A DNA stretch of 64,000 bases from Porphyra umbilicalis (Eukaryota > Rhodophyta > Bangiophyceae > Bangiales > Bangiaceae). Below the pieces are notes generated by a model. It was not told the DNA's origin. It ran no database searches and worked only from the letters and a program-made list of their open reading frames with translations. A program made the translations under genes and the position numbers. Position 1 is the stretch's first letter; each line of letters starts with the position of its first letter. This document shows positions 11,828 to 21,838 of this stretch, one piece after another. The DNA lies in the NCBI GenBank assembly GCA_002049455.2, contig KV918892.1, positions 62,001-126,000 of the forward strand, read 5' to 3'.

Positions 11828-12745
11828 GCTGTTGTGGACCGAATATATCGTTCCTTTCTTCGGTGGTACCTGTTGCTCTGGGGGGGGGTGGGGAGGAATG
11901 GTGCGCGGTGCGTCACTGTCGTGCGGCCTCCTGCTGTGTGCGAGTTGGCTGGGAGTGACGTTTGGCTGGGCCGTCGGCCATTGGCGTGGGGTCCTCGTTA
12001 GGTGCGCCGTCACCTGGACGGTGGTGTGGCGACATGGGGAGTGGCCGAGGAAGGCGCGTGCGCGCTGCGGCTGGATCGGTCTCTAGGTGGTTGCGTGGTT
12101 GCTCAGCCTGTTCACGTCGGTGTGTGGGCGTCGAGTGCGGTTGCGAGTCTTGCAAGAACTGTCGAATATACAAGTGTTGTGCACGCCTCTTGCTCGTATT
12201 GTGCTTGACTATTTTGTCCAGCTCCGCGGCTGTGTTCTGTCACACGCGGACCGCATGTGTGGGTGTGGCCTGGAGGACTGGGGACAGCTGTGCTTTCGTC
12301 AGGTGGACAGAGCCGACGCTGTCCACGTCCGGCCACCCAGCCTCCGCGTCCCTCGAGACCTTGCGGTCGGCTCGGTGCGCGCTGCAGACCGTGCGCCAAC
12401 CGTGTGCGTGCCCCATCGAACCCTGACACGAGTCGAAAGAAGCGTCAGCCACGGCTCTTGGCGGATACACTTTGTGGTCTTCTCAGGCAACTCGAGCCAA
12501 CACCTACCCAGTCTACCTCGCTACCCGCGCTCATCAAGTCGTACGCTCGCATTTCTTCAGAAAAAGTAGAGACAAAAAGATAACTCAGCTCGCTCCCGCT
12601 CCCGCTTCAATAGTCATGCATCTCCAGCCCCACGCTGCCCCTCTTTAGTAATATAGTAAGACAAACAGCAAAGCAGGACGAACGTGCCCATGCCTGCCCC
12701 ACCGTACCGTCGGCCGCCAACCCACAAACGCGCCACGGTGTCGGC
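11828..12745. other. Convergent intergenic region between RPL7 and RCC1-like gene
   Basis: About 0.9 kb holding the 3' ends of two genes that face each other. Composition is less GC-rich than the flanks, with T-rich stretches after RPL7 (about 11,830-11,880) and A-rich sequence at about 12,555-12,670 beside the end of the minus-strand gene, plausible 3' UTR and polyadenylation regions. I see no coding signal or structured RNA. Confidence 0.5.
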
Positions 12746-14107
12746 CTACCCTGTGCACTCTGGGTCCGTGGGGGTCACGATCAGGCGGGTGCCGCCATTC
12801 CGGCACTCAAAGAAGCCCGCCCCATCGTCCGTCCCGTTGATCTGCCGCTCCATTACCATCTGCGTCACCTCTTTGCGCTGGCACGTGCACCGCCCCGAGA
12901 GGCTCCACACAAAGCCAGACTGGCAACTCCGCACCTCACAAACCCCATTCTCCGACGTCTCGCGCGTGCACAAGCGGTTGGTCGCCGTGCGGGGGCTGCA
13001 CGGCACGGTGTTGTCGCTCAGCGGGTTGTCCTCGGGGAGGTCGCACTCCTGAAAGGCACACTGGCCCCAGCACTGGATGGTGCCCGACGTCGTCGAGTCG
13101 GTCGGCGTCTTGCGGATGCCGCACAGGTGGAAGCGGCCGGCGCGCAGCTCTGAAAACTCCACGTCCGTCGGCAGCGGGTGCTGCGTGGCCTCCCACGATT
13201 GGAAGAGGGACGCGGAGCCCCAGCACCGCGGGTCCCCATCCGCGTTGAGCGCGCACGAGTACGAGGCGCCCGAGGCGATGGTGCCCTCCTCCCCCGACCA
13301 CGTCTCACCCGTCGGCGGCACGCACTCTGCCGACACGTCGGAGCAGCCGCCAAAGCACTGCATCACCCCGTCCACGGTCACGCCACACGCGTGCGAGTCG
13401 CCGAGGGAGATGGAGCGGAAGCGCTCCGTCGGGGTGACAGAGGAAGCCTCTGTCTCACTGCCACCGCTGGCGCCCGGGAAGATGCCCGAGCACGCAATCC
13501 GACCAGTGAAGGTGCGCGTGCAGGTGACGGAGCGGCCGGCGTGGATGCTCACCACCGGGTCCTCGGCCGTCCCAATGTTGTCAAACTCCAGGTTCTCCCG
13601 GTTCGAGTCGCTGAGCGCAGACCCCCAGCACAGTGGCTGGATCGACGAAAAGAAGGCGGTGCGGCCAGCGGCCGAGTCGTCGCGCAGCGACAGCGTTGCC
13701 AAGTCCACAAGGCTCTCGTCAAACCGCAGGCCACACGCATGGAACTGCCCCGTCGACAGACGGAGGAAGCGGGTGCCGGTCGGCGCACCATTTGCGCCGC
13801 CCGTCCCCCAACACAGCAGCGACAGGTCGTCACGGCGGAGGCCGCACTGGTAGTTGACACTCGCGTCAATGGCCGCAAACTGCACGCCCCCATACACCTC
13901 CTCGGCGGCCGGGTAGCTACCCCCCCAGTTGAACAGCGTCGACTCGATGGGGATGATGGCAGAGGTGAAGCCAAAGCCAGCGGCAACGTCTGGAAAATCA
14001 CTAAAGAGCGCGGCCTCCACGTCGGCCGCATTCTGCGCTGCCACCCGCGCGACCGCGACCGACGCGGTGAGAGCAGCAACCAGGAGGGCACGGACGAACG
14101 TGGCCAT
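12746..14107 (-). CDS. Secreted RCC1-like beta-propeller repeat protein with Cys-rich tail
   Basis: A 453-codon single-exon frame. The ATG at 14107 is chosen because it gives a clean signal peptide (MATFVRALLVAALTASVAVA, cut near AAQ). The body holds about six degenerate RCC1-like units, each pairing a C-G/A-L/V with a downstream C-W/F-G: CGLRRDDLSLLCWG, CGLRFDES with LCWG, CTRTFTGRIACSG, CGVTVDGVMQCFG, CALNADGDPRCWG, and CGIRKTPT with IQCWG. The paired cysteines suit disulfides outside the cytosol. The last about 100 residues are Cys-rich (CSPRTATNRLC, CEVRSCQSGFVW, CTCQRKE) and carry one N-glycosylation sequon, NGT. RCC1 propellers often bind proteins; a secreted form could be a cell-wall or surface protein. 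The function is not deduced. Confidence 0.8.
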   Translation of the reverse strand: MATFVRALLVAALTASVAVARVAAQNAADVEAALFSDFPDVAAGFGFTSAIIPIESTLFNWGGSYPAAEEVYGGVQFAAIDASVNYQCGLRRDDLSLLCWGTGGANGAPTGTRFLRLSTGQFHACGLRFDESLVDLATLSLRDDSAAGRTAFFSSIQPLCWGSALSDSNRENLEFDNIGTAEDPVVSIHAGRSVTCTRTFTGRIACSGIFPGASGGSETEASSVTPTERFRSISLGDSHACGVTVDGVMQCFGGCSDVSAECVPPTGETWSGEEGTIASGASYSCALNADGDPRCWGSASLFQSWEATQHPLPTDVEFSELRAGRFHLCGIRKTPTDSTTSGTIQCWGQCAFQECDLPEDNPLSDNTVPCSPRTATNRLCTRETSENGVCEVRSCQSGFVWSLSGRCTCQRKEVTQMVMERQINGTDDGAGFFECRNGGTRLIVTPTDPECTG

Positions 14108-15226
14108 CGCGGCGGCAAGCGGCGACTTGCTCGGCCCCCGACGTGAACGGGAAGCCACGAGAGAGGATGGAGGAGAGGAAGCGACAGAGAACGGGGAGGG
14201 TGGTTGTTGCCACACGATGATGTGCGCTGTCCGGTCGGGGGCAGCGACTGGTATGTACAATTCAAGGCGGTGGTGAAAAGCACGTCGCCAGCCCAGGCGG
14301 CGAGGCCTACCGCCGGCGCCACTGCCATTGCGTGCCCACGCCCGCACCCCCCACCCAGGACCCAGTACCGCGCACCCCTACTGCGAGCCGGGTGGCGGCC
14401 TTGCAGGCCTCGTCCTACCACACGCGCGCTGGCAGCCCTTGCAGACCACCACCACCGCGGACGCCACCGCTACGGCCCTCATTGTCAGCGGCCCCCGCCG
14501 CCACTGTCTGCGCCACTGTCGCCGCCAACCGTTGGGCCTGCCGACCGCTGTAGCCGCCGTCGTCGTACGCGCGGCGGTGAGCGGGACAAATCGACCACCG
14601 TCGCCCGCATCTCAACGGCGGGTCGTACAACGACGTACAACTGTCGCGGAAGGGGTGTTTGTCAGCCGGCCAGGGCGGGAGCGTGGGGGATTGTCAGCTC
14701 GGTCTTGCGGGCGCCCATTCCACCTGGACGCGAGTATCGATCATGATCAATATTACATCAGGTGTCGGTCAAGCAGGCAATATCACCCAAAACTACAGAT
14801 TCCGCTTTCATCTCATTTTTAGATGATGCTGTCCGAGTTAAACAGGGTCCAGGTCCGCTTCCTATTGGTCCAACATCTGTATCCGGTCCAATGGATGGCT
14901 GAGACACGATTGATCGCCCCGAGTTCTTGCGTCTGAAGACACGATTGATCGCCCCGAGTTCTTGCGTCTGAAGCTGGCGGTGTTGCAGACGGATTCGATG
15001 TCCCTGCGCAGGGTGGGCGGGCACCGTCTCGGCGGCGCGCGAAAGTGAGCGACCCGAGGCCACGGCATTGCCGGCGTACCACCGGCGTCGTCCGCCCGCC
15101 CCCCCGCCACCCTCTCCCCTCGCTCTGGCCGCGTGCCCTACGCAAGCATCGCCGATGCACCAGCCGCAGCCACCACCACCCGCCCACTGCGGATGCTGCG
15201 ACGCACCCCGCCCCCCCGGCCCCCCC
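14108..15226. other. Spacer upstream of RCC1-like gene and downstream of MYND gene
   Basis: Both flanking genes are on the minus strand, so this holds the promoter of the RCC1-like gene (14,108 upward) and the 3' flank of the MYND gene. An AT-rich patch with TCATGATCAATATTACATC lies at about 14,740-14,830. No gene is supported. A 35-bp tandem duplication is listed separately. Confidence 0.5.
14904..14973. repeat. 35-bp perfect tandem duplication
   Basis: The unit begins ACACGATTGATCGCCCCGAG and is present twice without a difference (14904-14938 and 14939-14973). It has no coding context; a recent replication-slippage product is likely. Confidence 0.9.
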
Positions 15227-16468
15227 CTACCCCCCTCCCCGAAACACGACGCGGAACCCGTTGGAGTAGTTTGGGAAGAGGTCGCTGTTGTGCCCGCACC
15301 GGGCGGCGGGTTGCCGAAATGGGTTGAGCTCCGCCGCCGACCAGGTGCCCGCCACGCCGAGCATCGGAAACTTGATACGTGGCAGCTCCACGCTGTACTG
15401 AATGTAGTCGGTCGCCACGAGCGTCAGCCGCCGGGACGCCACCAGCTGAAGCGTCGGCAGCCACTCGGGGTAGGCACAAAGGCCCGCGTTGAGGGCAACA
15501 ACAACGGCTGGGGTCACCCACGCCCCGCTCACCGCATACTCGTGGTACAATCCCCGCACGAGCGTCCCTGTGGCGGTCGGCGTCAGGGCCATCACCTCCC
15601 CGTCCCGGTCGGCCGGCACGGCGGGGGCGACGGCGACCAGGCGCAGGCACGAGCCAGGGAGCAGGTGGGACACTTCGGCGAGCAGCGGGAGGGCGTCCAG
15701 TTCCCCCTCGACGCCGAGCAGGTGGACGACCACCGGCGCCGCCGCGTCGCGGCGCCCGCCCCCCCCGCCGTCGGCGGCGGCGACGATCGCGGCGGCGACC
15801 GCCGCGTACACGGTCAGCGCCGGGTGGAGGAGGAGCGGCGCGATGCTCGACGGCGGCAAGCCACGGGCCGCGAGGTAGTCCCCCCACGAGCCGAGTGGCG
15901 CCGCCAGCGGCGCCGCCAGCGGCGTCGACGGCGGCACGGACGCGGCGGGGAGCCCCCCCCACGCGGCGCCGTCGGGCGACGGCGGCGGCGGCGGCAGGGC
16001 GCCAAACGGCACGCCCCGCCCGCGCCCGACGTCTCGCCGCCAAAAGCCGTCGCCCCCCCCCCCCGCTGCCGCCAGCGCGGCGGCGAGCGCGCGCCCACAC
16101 GCCCCCACCCCGTGGTCGTCGGCGAGGAGCGGCGCCGCCCACGGGAGCGCCGCGACGAGCGCGGCGCCGCCACACGCCGAACGCGGCAGGATGGTGCGGG
16201 TGAGGTGGCACTCGACGGCGACGTGACGCACATCGGCCGCCACGCACGCGGCGCTGCAGTAGAGGAGCATGCCGCACGCGGCGCATGCGCGTGTCGGGCG
16301 GCCGCCGCACGCGGTGCACGTTTTGCCCGCCATACTGGGCCGCGACGCGACGGCGCGGGCAGCGGCGCGGAGGTCCCCCTTTTCCACACACCCGGCCGTG
16401 GAGCCGCCGCGGTCGGTGACGTAGGCGCGGAGCTGGCGGACGCTGAGCGCGTCAATGACGTCGCTCAT
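15227..16468 (-). CDS. MYND zinc-finger protein with MSS51-like C-terminal domain
   Basis: 413-codon single-exon frame starting MSDVIDALSVRQLRAYVTDR. Residues 5-40 form a short helical SAP/ARMET-like module (LSVRQLRAY, GCVEKGDL). Residues 51-87 fit the MYND spacing exactly: C51-x2-C54-x7-C62-x2-C65-x5-C71-x3-C75-x6-H82-x4-C87. A Gly/Pro-rich linker follows. The C-terminal half resembles the domain shared with yeast Mss51: VVVHLLGVEGELDALPLL, YHEYAVSGAWVTPAVVVALN, NAGLCAYPEWLPTL and the terminal NPFRQPAARCGHNSDLFPNY. MYND fingers mediate protein contacts. In yeast Mss51 acts in COX1 translation in mitochondria, but most relatives in algae are uncharacterised, so no pathway is assigned. Confidence 0.82.
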   Translation of the reverse strand: MSDVIDALSVRQLRAYVTDRGGSTAGCVEKGDLRAAARAVASRPSMAGKTCTACGGRPTRACAACGMLLYCSAACVAADVRHVAVECHLTRTILPRSACGGAALVAALPWAAPLLADDHGVGACGRALAAALAAAGGGGDGFWRRDVGRGRGVPFGALPPPPPSPDGAAWGGLPAASVPPSTPLAAPLAAPLGSWGDYLAARGLPPSSIAPLLLHPALTVYAAVAAAIVAAADGGGGGRRDAAAPVVVHLLGVEGELDALPLLAEVSHLLPGSCLRLVAVAPAVPADRDGEVMALTPTATGTLVRGLYHEYAVSGAWVTPAVVVALNAGLCAYPEWLPTLQLVASRRLTLVATDYIQYSVELPRIKFPMLGVAGTWSAAELNPFRQPAARCGHNSDLFPNYSNGFRVVFRGGG

Positions 16469-17810
16469 CGTGTGCCGGCACGCGTTGACGCGTCTGCGAT
16501 TGGGGGGGGAAGGGAGGGGGGGGGTCAAAGAACAGTGGAGCAGGGAGGAGACAGCGGCGGATCCAAAGGGCAAGGGGGTGCAGAGACCTGTGGCAGTGGG
16601 GATGACAGGAGGGATCATGCTAGAAAAAGACTCGAGAGGAGGGGAAGAAGTACACGACCGTAATCGCAGGAACCGAGGCTACTCTTGTTGATCCGCCGTG
16701 ATGAGGCGTGGCAGGGAGTGTTTCGAGTGCGCATACACAGGGTGCACCAAAACAGTAGCCTGCGTCGGCATGTTCGCAGCCATCCAGAAACATTTTCGAG
16801 GGCACGGCCAATCAGCGTGCAGAAATCGCAATCAGAATGTCGATTTGCAAAGGTTTGGCGGGGCTACAATCTGCAGACTTTCCCGAGTTGTTTCGATCGG
16901 AACAGATGTGGAGCGGTTCCGTGAGGATATTGACTTCTAGGCAGTTCGTACCCCTTTGCCTGTACCAGCGCGGAGTCATCCCTGCCAGCCGCATTGCACT
17001 TTATCGCCCGCTGACGGTGCTGCTCATGTAGCGTTTCCCGGTTCTGTGCAACTCGTTGCGTGAACATGCGCTGCCATGGTGTTACCAAATGAACCGTGCG
17101 CAGCTGCGGTTCCAGAAGGTTTGACGCGGCTCGCCATAAATAGTTTGTCGTGCGCCAAGCACACGAGTGATCCATAGCGCACCTTTGGCGATGTGCCACG
17201 AGCACACTTTGCTGCAAGTCATCCAAGAGGCTTCCACTGAAATGTACTGTTGGCTGTTGCCAGATGCTAACAATATTTCGTGAGTTTTGCATCCTCTTAT
17301 TTTCAAAAATAAAAGCTTGTGTTCGCATGGAATGGGCGCCATTTGGCGCCGTCCCCTAAAACTGGGAGGATCACGATCACTGAGGACTCCCCAGACAGTA
17401 GAAACATACGATTGTGCCGAATGAACGCATCTCATTGGCCCGATAGGGCATTGGATAGAAAGTAGACCTCCGAAGACTGTCGCCATCGTGCCGTAGGTCG
17501 GATATTGATAGATTGACTGGACCCAAAAAGTGTCGCTTTGAAAGATTGGCCCTGTGGGGCCTCAGCGCCGTGGTTATAGAACGTCAGTTTACATATCGCA
17601 ACCAGGGCCGAAGTACAACCACAGCCGCGAGGCGAGTAGTCGGCACTGCCGATGCAGTTTGCCCAATGGCTCCTTTGCAGCCTGAAAGCATGCCCGCACA
17701 CCCCTGTTCGCTCCGCCGCTCCCCCCCTCCCCTCCCTGCCCACAAAAAAAAACGTCTCCACACACGCTCACGACACTGCCGCCTACGCGCCGCGCCACTC
17801 CCCCGCCCCA
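16469..17810. other. Spacer between MYND gene and decarboxylase gene
   Basis: About 1.3 kb. From about 16,690 to 17,600 it is clearly less GC-rich than the genes on each side and carries only weak open frames (the longest, 154 codons on the minus strand at 16864-17328, shows no motif). It may be an old decayed insertion, but I found no terminal repeats. 16,469-16,690 should contain the MYND gene promoter, and the part next to 17,810 the 3' UTR of the decarboxylase gene. Confidence 0.45.
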
Positions 17811-19643
17811 TCAAACGGAGCTGTAGTAGTACATGGGGGGCTTCTCCGTGTCGTCAAAGCCCGTACACAGGCTCGTCGTGTACGCGCCCATGTTGTCAAA
17901 GTAGAGCCACTCCCCGACCGACAGCAGCGGCAGCGGCACGCCGCGCATAATCACGTCAAGCGCGTCGTTGGTCGGCCCGCACAGCGTCGACGGGAGGACG
18001 CGGCCGCGCCCGCCGCCGCCGCCGCCAGTCGCCGCCGCTCCTCCTTGCAGCAGGCCGCCCTGTCGCGGGGAGCTGCCAACGTCTGGGCTCCCACACCCGC
18101 CCCCGAGCCGGTCCGTGGCGGCGGTGAGGAGGCGCGGGGGAAAGCTCACGCCGAGGATCACCGCGTCCTTAAACGACCCGTACACCCCGTCGCCGAGGTG
18201 GTACCGCACCGTCGCGTCGGCGCGCTGCGCCGCCGCGTCCCCGCCGAGCGGCGGCGCCCCCCCGCCGTCCGCCGCACCCGAGCCGCGGGCAAAGCGGCGG
18301 GACAGCACCTGCGTGGCGAGCGAGTAGGCCGAGGTGACGAGGTAGCGCCCCGGCTCGGCAATCACGTCGACTGAGGCGTCAAACAGCTCGTCGATCTGCG
18401 GGCGCACCACCCCGACAATGTCGTCAAAGGTGATGGACGAGTCGCCGTCAAAGCCCGGAAAGCCGCCGCCAATGTCCACCACGCGCAGCGGGGGGAGGCC
18501 GAGGCGGACGGCCAAGTCAAACACCCCCCGCGACGCGTCGAGGGCGGTCGAGTAGCTCGCTAAGGACGTGCACCCCGAGCCGACGTGGAAGGCCACCCCC
18601 ACAATCGCCAAGCCGAGGCGCGCGCCGAGGCGCAACAGGCCCGGCACGTCGGCGGCCGCCGCCCCAAACTTGGAGCTGAGCGGACACAGCGCGTGCGCGT
18701 CCTCCGTCGCAATGCGCAGCAGCAGCTGCGCGTCGGGCGCCACCGCCGCCATCTTGTGCAGCTCGTCCGCATTGTCAAAGGTCGTGAGGGAGACGCCCAC
18801 GGAGCGGGCAAACGCCAGGTGCGACGCGGCCTTGCACGGGTTGGCATACACCACCCGCCGCCGCACATCGTCCGCGTCGCCGCCGAGGGCGGCGGCCACC
18901 ATCTTGATTTCCGGCTTGGACGCGCAGTCAAAGGAGGCGCCGAGGGCGGCGAGGAGCTTGACGACCACCGGGTCGGGGTTGCACTTGACCGCAAAGTAGG
19001 GGCGCACCCGCGGGAGGGCGGCGTGGAACTCCCACAGGCGGGACGCAACGGCGCCGAGGTCGACGCCGTAAAAGGCGCCCTCCTCCTCCACGTCCGAGTC
19101 CGCGTCGGCGGCGGCAGCGGCCGCCGCGGCGGCGGCCGTGGCGGCAGCCACACCCGTCGCCGACGCCTCCTCCTCCTCATCCTCAATGGCGTCGAGGCGG
19201 GGCAGGAGGCGGGAGCGCAAAAAGTCAGGCGGCCGCCCCGTCACGCCCGTCGCGGGGCGCGTGACGGGGACGGGCATGTCGTCGAGGGCGCGGTGAAAGC
19301 GGACAACGGCAGACCGCTCCGTGGCAGCGCTCGGACCGTCGCCGCCGCAGCCGCCGACGACGCCACCGCCGCCGCCGCTGCCGCTGACCGCCGACTTGGC
19401 CAGACGCGGCACGGGCGGCGGGGAGGCGGCGCGATCGCCCGCCGCGCCCGGGTCCGACACGGACTCAAACTCGGGGTCGACGCGACCGTCATCGCACTCG
19501 TTGACAACGGCGGCCGCGAGGCCGCCAGCAGCGGCCGGTGCGGCCAGGAGCGGCTCCCCCGACGCCGCAGCGGCGGCGGCGCCTTGACGCGCCGCCACCG
19601 CCCGTCGGTCAGCGCCACGCGGCGCGGCGCCGAGCAGACCCAT
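17811..19643 (-). CDS. Ornithine-decarboxylase-family PLP enzyme with altered catalytic residue
   Basis: Group IV (alanine-racemase fold) decarboxylase, 610 codons from the ATG at 19643 (good GCCATGG context; a second ATG at 19277 would give 488). The core is clear. YFAVKCNPDP holds the PLP lysine (about K220), then FDNADELHK, AFHVGSGC, VVDIGGGFPGFDGD, IAEPGRYLVTSAYSLA, LGDGVYGSFKDAVI, and GEWLYFDNMGAYT near the C-terminus. The loop normally reading CGPTCD is CGPTNDALD here (Asn at about residue 559), so the catalytic Cys of ornithine decarboxylase is replaced. Two Gly-rich insertions sit before YHLGDG and before the CGPT loop, and an acidic/Ala-rich N-terminal extension is present. Ornithine decarboxylase makes putrescine for polyamines; substrate and activity are uncertain given the change. 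Divergent from LSm6. Confidence 0.85.
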   Translation of the reverse strand: MGLLGAAPRGADRRAVAARQGAAAAAASGEPLLAAPAAAGGLAAAVVNECDDGRVDPEFESVSDPGAAGDRAASPPPVPRLAKSAVSGSGGGGGVVGGCGGDGPSAATERSAVVRFHRALDDMPVPVTRPATGVTGRPPDFLRSRLLPRLDAIEDEEEEASATGVAAATAAAAAAAAAADADSDVEEEGAFYGVDLGAVASRLWEFHAALPRVRPYFAVKCNPDPVVVKLLAALGASFDCASKPEIKMVAAALGGDADDVRRRVVYANPCKAASHLAFARSVGVSLTTFDNADELHKMAAVAPDAQLLLRIATEDAHALCPLSSKFGAAAADVPGLLRLGARLGLAIVGVAFHVGSGCTSLASYSTALDASRGVFDLAVRLGLPPLRVVDIGGGFPGFDGDSSITFDDIVGVVRPQIDELFDASVDVIAEPGRYLVTSAYSLATQVLSRRFARGSGAADGGGAPPLGGDAAAQRADATVRYHLGDGVYGSFKDAVILGVSFPPRLLTAATDRLGGGCGSPDVGSSPRQGGLLQGGAAATGGGGGGRGRVLPSTLCGPTNDALDVIMRGVPLPLLSVGEWLYFDNMGAYTTSLCTGFDDTEKPPMYYYSSV

Positions 19644-20204
19644 GGCGGGCAGCCACGCCGCGCTCTCCGCGGACCATGCAGTGGCGGCGGGGCGCGCGCG
19701 CGTCGCCTGCCACCGCCGGGGGAAGGGCACACGTCGGCGGGCCGAGGACGGTCGGGCGGCACCGTCGGCGGTGGGAGGGCAACCCGTCGGCGCCGCGGAG
19801 ACCGCCGGCGTCAATGGGCGAGTTGTGCCGCGGGCCCCGGCCGCCTCAGCCGACCGAGCGTCGGCCGCACAATTGGCTGGCTGGCCCGTGACCGTGGAGA
19901 GCGCGTCTTGGCCACGAACGCGCACGCGGGCGCACGCATGCTTATCAGCTCCATTTTCAGTCCGTATTCAGCAAGGTAACTACAACTAACAATGAGTTTT
20001 TATCAAAATGGCCGTCCATAGAGTTTATCAAGTTCTTTCAAAAAGTGGGTGACCCCTGCGCCGTGCCGCCACAGGCACCTGCGGGCGCGCGCGCCTGGCG
20101 CCGTCCGCTTCTGCCGACCCCCCGCTCGGGCCGCCCGCCCGACGCCCCGCCGGACGCGTCCCCCCATCAACCCCCCCATCGCGGCGGCGCCTCCCGCACG
20201 CGCC
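19644..20204. promoter_or_regulatory. Divergent promoter region, decarboxylase (-) and LSm6 (+)
   Basis: The two genes start about 560 bp apart and face away from each other, so both promoters must lie here unless the decarboxylase N-terminus extends upstream. The centre (about 19,940-20,045) is a short AT-rich island, with ACTAACAATGAGTTTTTATC, inside GC-rich DNA. It is the best candidate for the shared core promoter. No specific factor site is claimed. Confidence 0.5.
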
Positions 20205-20966
20205 ATGTCCGCCACCGCCGCCGACGCCACGGGCGGCGCGGCGTCCCCCGCCGCCGGCGCGGCGTCGACGGCGGCGGCGGCGGCGGCGGCGGGCGCCCCC
20301 CCCCCGGTGTGACGGGCGCGGGCGGACGCCCGCGGACTTTCTGTCGGCCGTCCTCGGCCGCCCCGTCTTTGTCAAACTCAACTCGGGGGTGGAGTACCCG
20401 GGGGTTCTCACCTGCCTCAACGGCTACATGAACATTGCGCTCGAGCAAACGGAGGAGGTGGTGGGGGGGGAACTCAAGGCCCGCTACGGAGACGCCTTTA
20501 TCCGGGGCAACAATGGTATGGAAGTGGGGGCGGGGGTGGAGGGGGGGCGGGGGGGGGGGGGAGGGTGGGGGGTGGTGGCGGAGAGGAGGGGCGGGGAGTC
20601 GGGCAAGGACCGTGACGGGCTCTGTCGGACGGCTGCGCGTGCGCTGCGCCGGCCGCCCGTGTTGGCCGGCACGCCAGCGGCGGTGCACGTGTGGATGGTC
20701 GGCATGTATGCGCGGGTGTCGACCAGCAAGCGGAGCCGGTGTGGTGGACGCGTCTGGGTGCGCCACGCGTGCGGGGCAGCCGCCCGATGCCGGCGCGACG
20801 TGGTACAAGACTGATACCTTGCCCTTGCGTTGCCTGCATGGTGCTTGCGGGTGTGTGCTGCTCCATGTCCCCCCTTGCCTCGTTGCACCGTGCCCTCGCC
20901 GCCGTGGTCTGGGCAAACGGACGCCGTGCAGTCTTGTACATCAGCACGCAAAAGAAGCGGGCGTAA
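20205..20966 (+). CDS. LSM6: U6 snRNA-associated Sm-like protein LSm6, two exons
   Basis: Exon 1 encodes TPADFLSAVLGRPVFVKLNS (Sm1), GYMNIALEQTEE and GDAFIRGNN. A GT-AG intron (20516-20931, 416 bp, donor GTATGG, acceptor GTGCAG) interrupts the final valine codon, and exon 2 (20932-20966) supplies LYISTQKKRA and a TAA. The join restores the conserved NNVLYISTQK tail of LSm6. LSm6 is one of seven subunits in the LSm2-8 ring that binds the U6 snRNA 3' end (nucleus) and the LSm1-7 decay ring (cytosol). The only nearby ATG (20205) opens an Ala-rich leader in a frame one base off the Sm frame; the switch falls at a run of ten Cs (20296-20305), so a one-base sequence error or a different start is likely. 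Divergent from the decarboxylase gene. Confidence 0.88.
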
Positions 20967-21838
20967 GCACCGGGCGCCGTGGCGGCCGCCGCCGCCGGCG
21001 CGCGGTCGGCCGACGCGAGGCGCGTGCGGCCGACGCGGCGAGCGGCGCGGCTGCGCCCGTGGCCGAGCGCAGAGGACCGGGGTGGTACACTGGTCGTCGG
21101 CAGGGGCGGCTCCCCGAGTGAGTGCGATCGGGCTCTGTCAACCAACCATCAAAATGGGGAGCAGACCGATCGGACGCCCGCGTGGCAGTGGCGTGTACCC
21201 ACGTGCTCGCTCGTACAAGAGCGGCCACAGAACGGCACAAAGGGGTACCCGACGCATGCTCGGTGGCGTGATGCCCAGTACCCTCCCCACCTACCCACCC
21301 AGTCCCGCCCCCCTCCACGCACTCACCCAGCCCCGCCCCCCCCCACCCACGCGCCCGTCCAGTCCTCCCCTACCCACCACCGGGTCGCCGCTGCTGCTTG
21401 AGCCACACTGGTTCGGCCACGCCCGCTGGATCCTGGCGTCAGGCAAATCGGATCGGATCAAACATATGAGTCAAATGTCACACTAAACATATTCATGACC
21501 AATAAGAGCTCGCAGGTCTGATCTACGTATTCTGTAATCGATATTAATATCTGTTCAGCGTTCACAGTTGGACGACGGTGGCCCGACATTGTGGACAGTT
21601 TATCAAGTAGCCTCCGCTTCGAACCTGCGCACATCCTCTGAGACGGGATCGATTCGTCCTTCCTTACGCCACGTGTGCCGACCGTAGTGGTGCTGCTGCG
21701 CCATGCGATCGCCTGTGTCGATGCGGCAGCGGACGTCACCGCCCTGTTCATCCCAGTTGACGCATCCTTTGTCGGCCATACCCCTTTTCCCCGTCTGCTT
21801 TGGCGCCGCCCCTTTGCGTCTGCCTCGTCGACGCCGCC
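20967..21838. other. Spacer between LSm6 and cyclotransferase gene
   Basis: About 0.87 kb. The first half is GC-rich with a C-rich tract near 21,285-21,380. An AT-rich patch at about 21,450-21,610 (TCGATATTAATATCTG) may be the promoter of the downstream gene. No coding motif seen. Confidence 0.45.

Noticed and set aside
16864-17328. 154-codon minus-strand frame in the AT-richer spacer
   Set aside because: No signal, motif or codon bias; no paralogue in the window.
19644-19925. Upstream extension of the decarboxylase frame to 19925
   Set aside because: The added residues are low-complexity Ala/Arg/Pro, and the ATG at 19643 has a good context. I kept the shorter start, with a still shorter one at 19277 possible.
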